This document shows positions 5,208 to 6,251 of a stretch of 6,251 nt of DNA, piece by piece (the first letter of the stretch is position 1; every line of letters begins with the position of its first letter). The position numbers were made by a program, and so were the translations under genes. The notes beneath the pieces are model-generated. The model searched no databases and had not been told where the DNA came from. It was given only the letters and a program-made list of their open reading frames with translations. This DNA is from Oxalobacteraceae bacterium UBA6704 (lineage in GTDB: Bacteria; Pseudomonadota; Gammaproteobacteria; Burkholderiales; Burkholderiaceae_D), in the NCBI GenBank assembly GCA_002454505.1, contig DKJA01000042.1:678-6928 (forward strand), in the 5' to 3' direction.

Positions 5208-6212
5208 GTGGCAACCATCAAAGACGTCGCCCGCCTGGCGGGCGTGGGCCTGGGCACGGCCTCGCGTGCCATCAACGGCAGCGGGCCCGTGTCGCCCGCC
5301 ACGCTCGAGCGCGTGAAGCAGGCCATCGAGGAACTGGGCTTTCGCCCTTCGCATGCGGCGCGCGCGCTGCTGACGGGCACGTCGAAGATGATCGGCGTGT
5401 ACATTCCCGCGCTGTCCGGCACGTTCTACACGCCGATCCTGAAAATCATCGACACGGAGCTGCGCGCCGCCGGCCTGCACATGGTGGTGGCGTTCGGCGC
5501 CGGCCTGGGTGACGATCGCCGCCAGGCGCAGGAAGGCATCGATTTCCTCGTCGAGCGGGGCTGCGACGGCGTCATCGTAATGACCAGTGCGCTGCGCGAC
5601 GACGACCTGGCGATGCTGGGCCCGAAGCTGTCGCGCCTCGTTGCGCTGAACCATGGCTTCGCCGCGATCCCCGAACAATGCTTCACCGTGGATCACGAAC
5701 TGGGCGGCCGCCTCGCCGCCCGCGCGCTGCTGGAGCACGGCCACCGCGACATCGCCATCCTCACCGGCCCGATGGCGCTGCCGGACAACGTGGCCCGCAT
5801 CGACGGCTTCACCTTGGAACTGACCGCCGCCGGCATCGACGTGCCGGCCCTGTGGCGCTACGAAGGCGACTTCTCGCCGGCCGCCGGCTGGTCCGCCGCG
5901 CAGGCGCTGCGCGAATCGGGCCGCCACTGCACCGCGCTGTTCTGCGCCAACGACGAGATGGCCGTCGGCGCGCTGGCCTACCTGCAGGAGGCGGACGTGC
6001 GCGTGCCGCAGGATCTGTCCGTGATCGCCTACGACGACACCCCCAGCGCCGAATACTCGGCACCGCGGCTGACATCCGTCCGCATGCCCTGGCGCCAGAT
6101 GACGCTGAACGGCCTGAACGCGCTGCTGAACACGTGCTACGACCTGCAGCGCCCCGTCGAGCGCGACTTCCCCGTCAGCGTCACCATGCGCGCCTCGCTG
6201 GCGCGGGTGTAG
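5208..6212 (+). CDS. LacI/GalR-family transcriptional repressor
   Basis: This 334-residue regulator has the usual family length. The start is GTG, supported by GAGGAA upstream and by the family-typical opening MATIKDVARLAGV. The helix-turn-helix spans about residues 3-22 (IKDVARLAGVGLGTASRAIN). The hinge helix is at about 48-57 (SHAARALLTG), with leucines 54-55 placed to intercalate at a central CpG. The sugar-binding core of the periplasmic-binding-protein fold runs from about 61 to the end, with ARIDGF (196-201), CANDEMAVGAL (246-256) and IAYDDT (273-278) as family landmarks. It probably represses the receptor, glucanase and deacetylase genes through the two TGGAAACGTTTCCA-like sites and is released by a sugar product. 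It starts 67 bases after the deacetylase stop codon, so cotranscription is possible. A weak -10-like TTTATT at 5176-5181 could also drive it alone. No copy of the operator lies in front of it. The family is certain; the target set is inferred. Confidence 0.96.
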   Translation: MATIKDVARLAGVGLGTASRAINGSGPVSPATLERVKQAIEELGFRPSHAARALLTGTSKMIGVYIPALSGTFYTPILKIIDTELRAAGLHMVVAFGAGLGDDRRQAQEGIDFLVERGCDGVIVMTSALRDDDLAMLGPKLSRLVALNHGFAAIPEQCFTVDHELGGRLAARALLEHGHRDIAILTGPMALPDNVARIDGFTLELTAAGIDVPALWRYEGDFSPAAGWSAAQALRESGRHCTALFCANDEMAVGALAYLQEADVRVPQDLSVIAYDDTPSAEYSAPRLTSVRMPWRQMTLNGLNALLNTCYDLQRPVERDFPVSVTMRASLARV

Positions 6213-6230
6213 GCTCTACAGCCGAGTTCG

Positions 6231-6251
6231 TGTCCACCATGGTGTCAGACA
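6231..6251. repeat. Palindromic intergenic sequence cut by the window edge
   Basis: CACCATGGTG (6235-6244) is a perfect 10-bp palindrome, and the outer TGTC (6231-6234) can pair with GACA (6248-6251) across a 3-base bulge. It starts 18 bases after the repressor stop codon. It may be the first arm of a larger inverted repeat or terminator that continues past the window. TGGTGTCAGACA words are, from memory, frequent in Massilia-like intergenic repeats. Confidence 0.35.

Noticed and set aside
5184..5927. A 247-codon minus-strand frame opposite the repressor gene.
   Set aside because: It is the antisense shadow of a well-supported LacI-family gene and its composition does not resemble a real protein.

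Overview
The window is a compact glycan-use locus from a GC-rich Gram-negative bacterium. The outer-membrane TonB-dependent receptor and the periplasm-directed enzymes fix the Gram-negative cell plan. The non-coding repeat at the left edge contains a GGGACTGTCCC-type hairpin (minus-strand reading), and the right edge has a TGGTGTCAGACA word. I remember both from intergenic regions of Oxalobacteraceae of the Massilia/Duganella kind. That assignment rests on memory and is tentative.

Layout, left to right. Positions 19-105 are a non-coding block of nested inverted repeats. Positions 115-3135 (minus) encode a 1006-residue TonB-dependent receptor of the Xanthomonas/Caulobacter carbohydrate type. 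The gap 3136-3377 holds its leader, a perfect 16-bp palindrome (ATGGAAACGTTTCCAT) and a sigma-70-like promoter just upstream of that palindrome. Positions 3378-4229 (minus) encode an exported family GH16 glucanase. The divergent gap 4230-4342 contains a second, slightly degenerate copy of the palindrome. Positions 4343-5140 (plus) encode an exported family CE4 polysaccharide deacetylase. Positions 5208-6212 (plus) encode a LacI-family repressor. The window ends in a short palindromic repeat. No stretch longer than 300 bases lacks a gene.

Proposed working model (inference): an O- or N-acetylated glycan, probably with beta-1,3-glucan-like linkages, is deacetylated by the CE4 enzyme and cut by the GH16 enzyme. 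The oligosaccharides enter the periplasm through the receptor. A sugar product releases the LacI-type repressor from its two operators, so receptor, glucanase and deacetylase are induced together. No inner-membrane transporter, exo-glycosidase or sugar kinase lies in the window, so the pathway must be completed elsewhere.

I found no RNA genes, CRISPR arrays, insertion sequences or phage genes. The gene families are all known. The most informative content is the regulatory architecture (repressor plus two matched operators) and the specific enzyme pairing.
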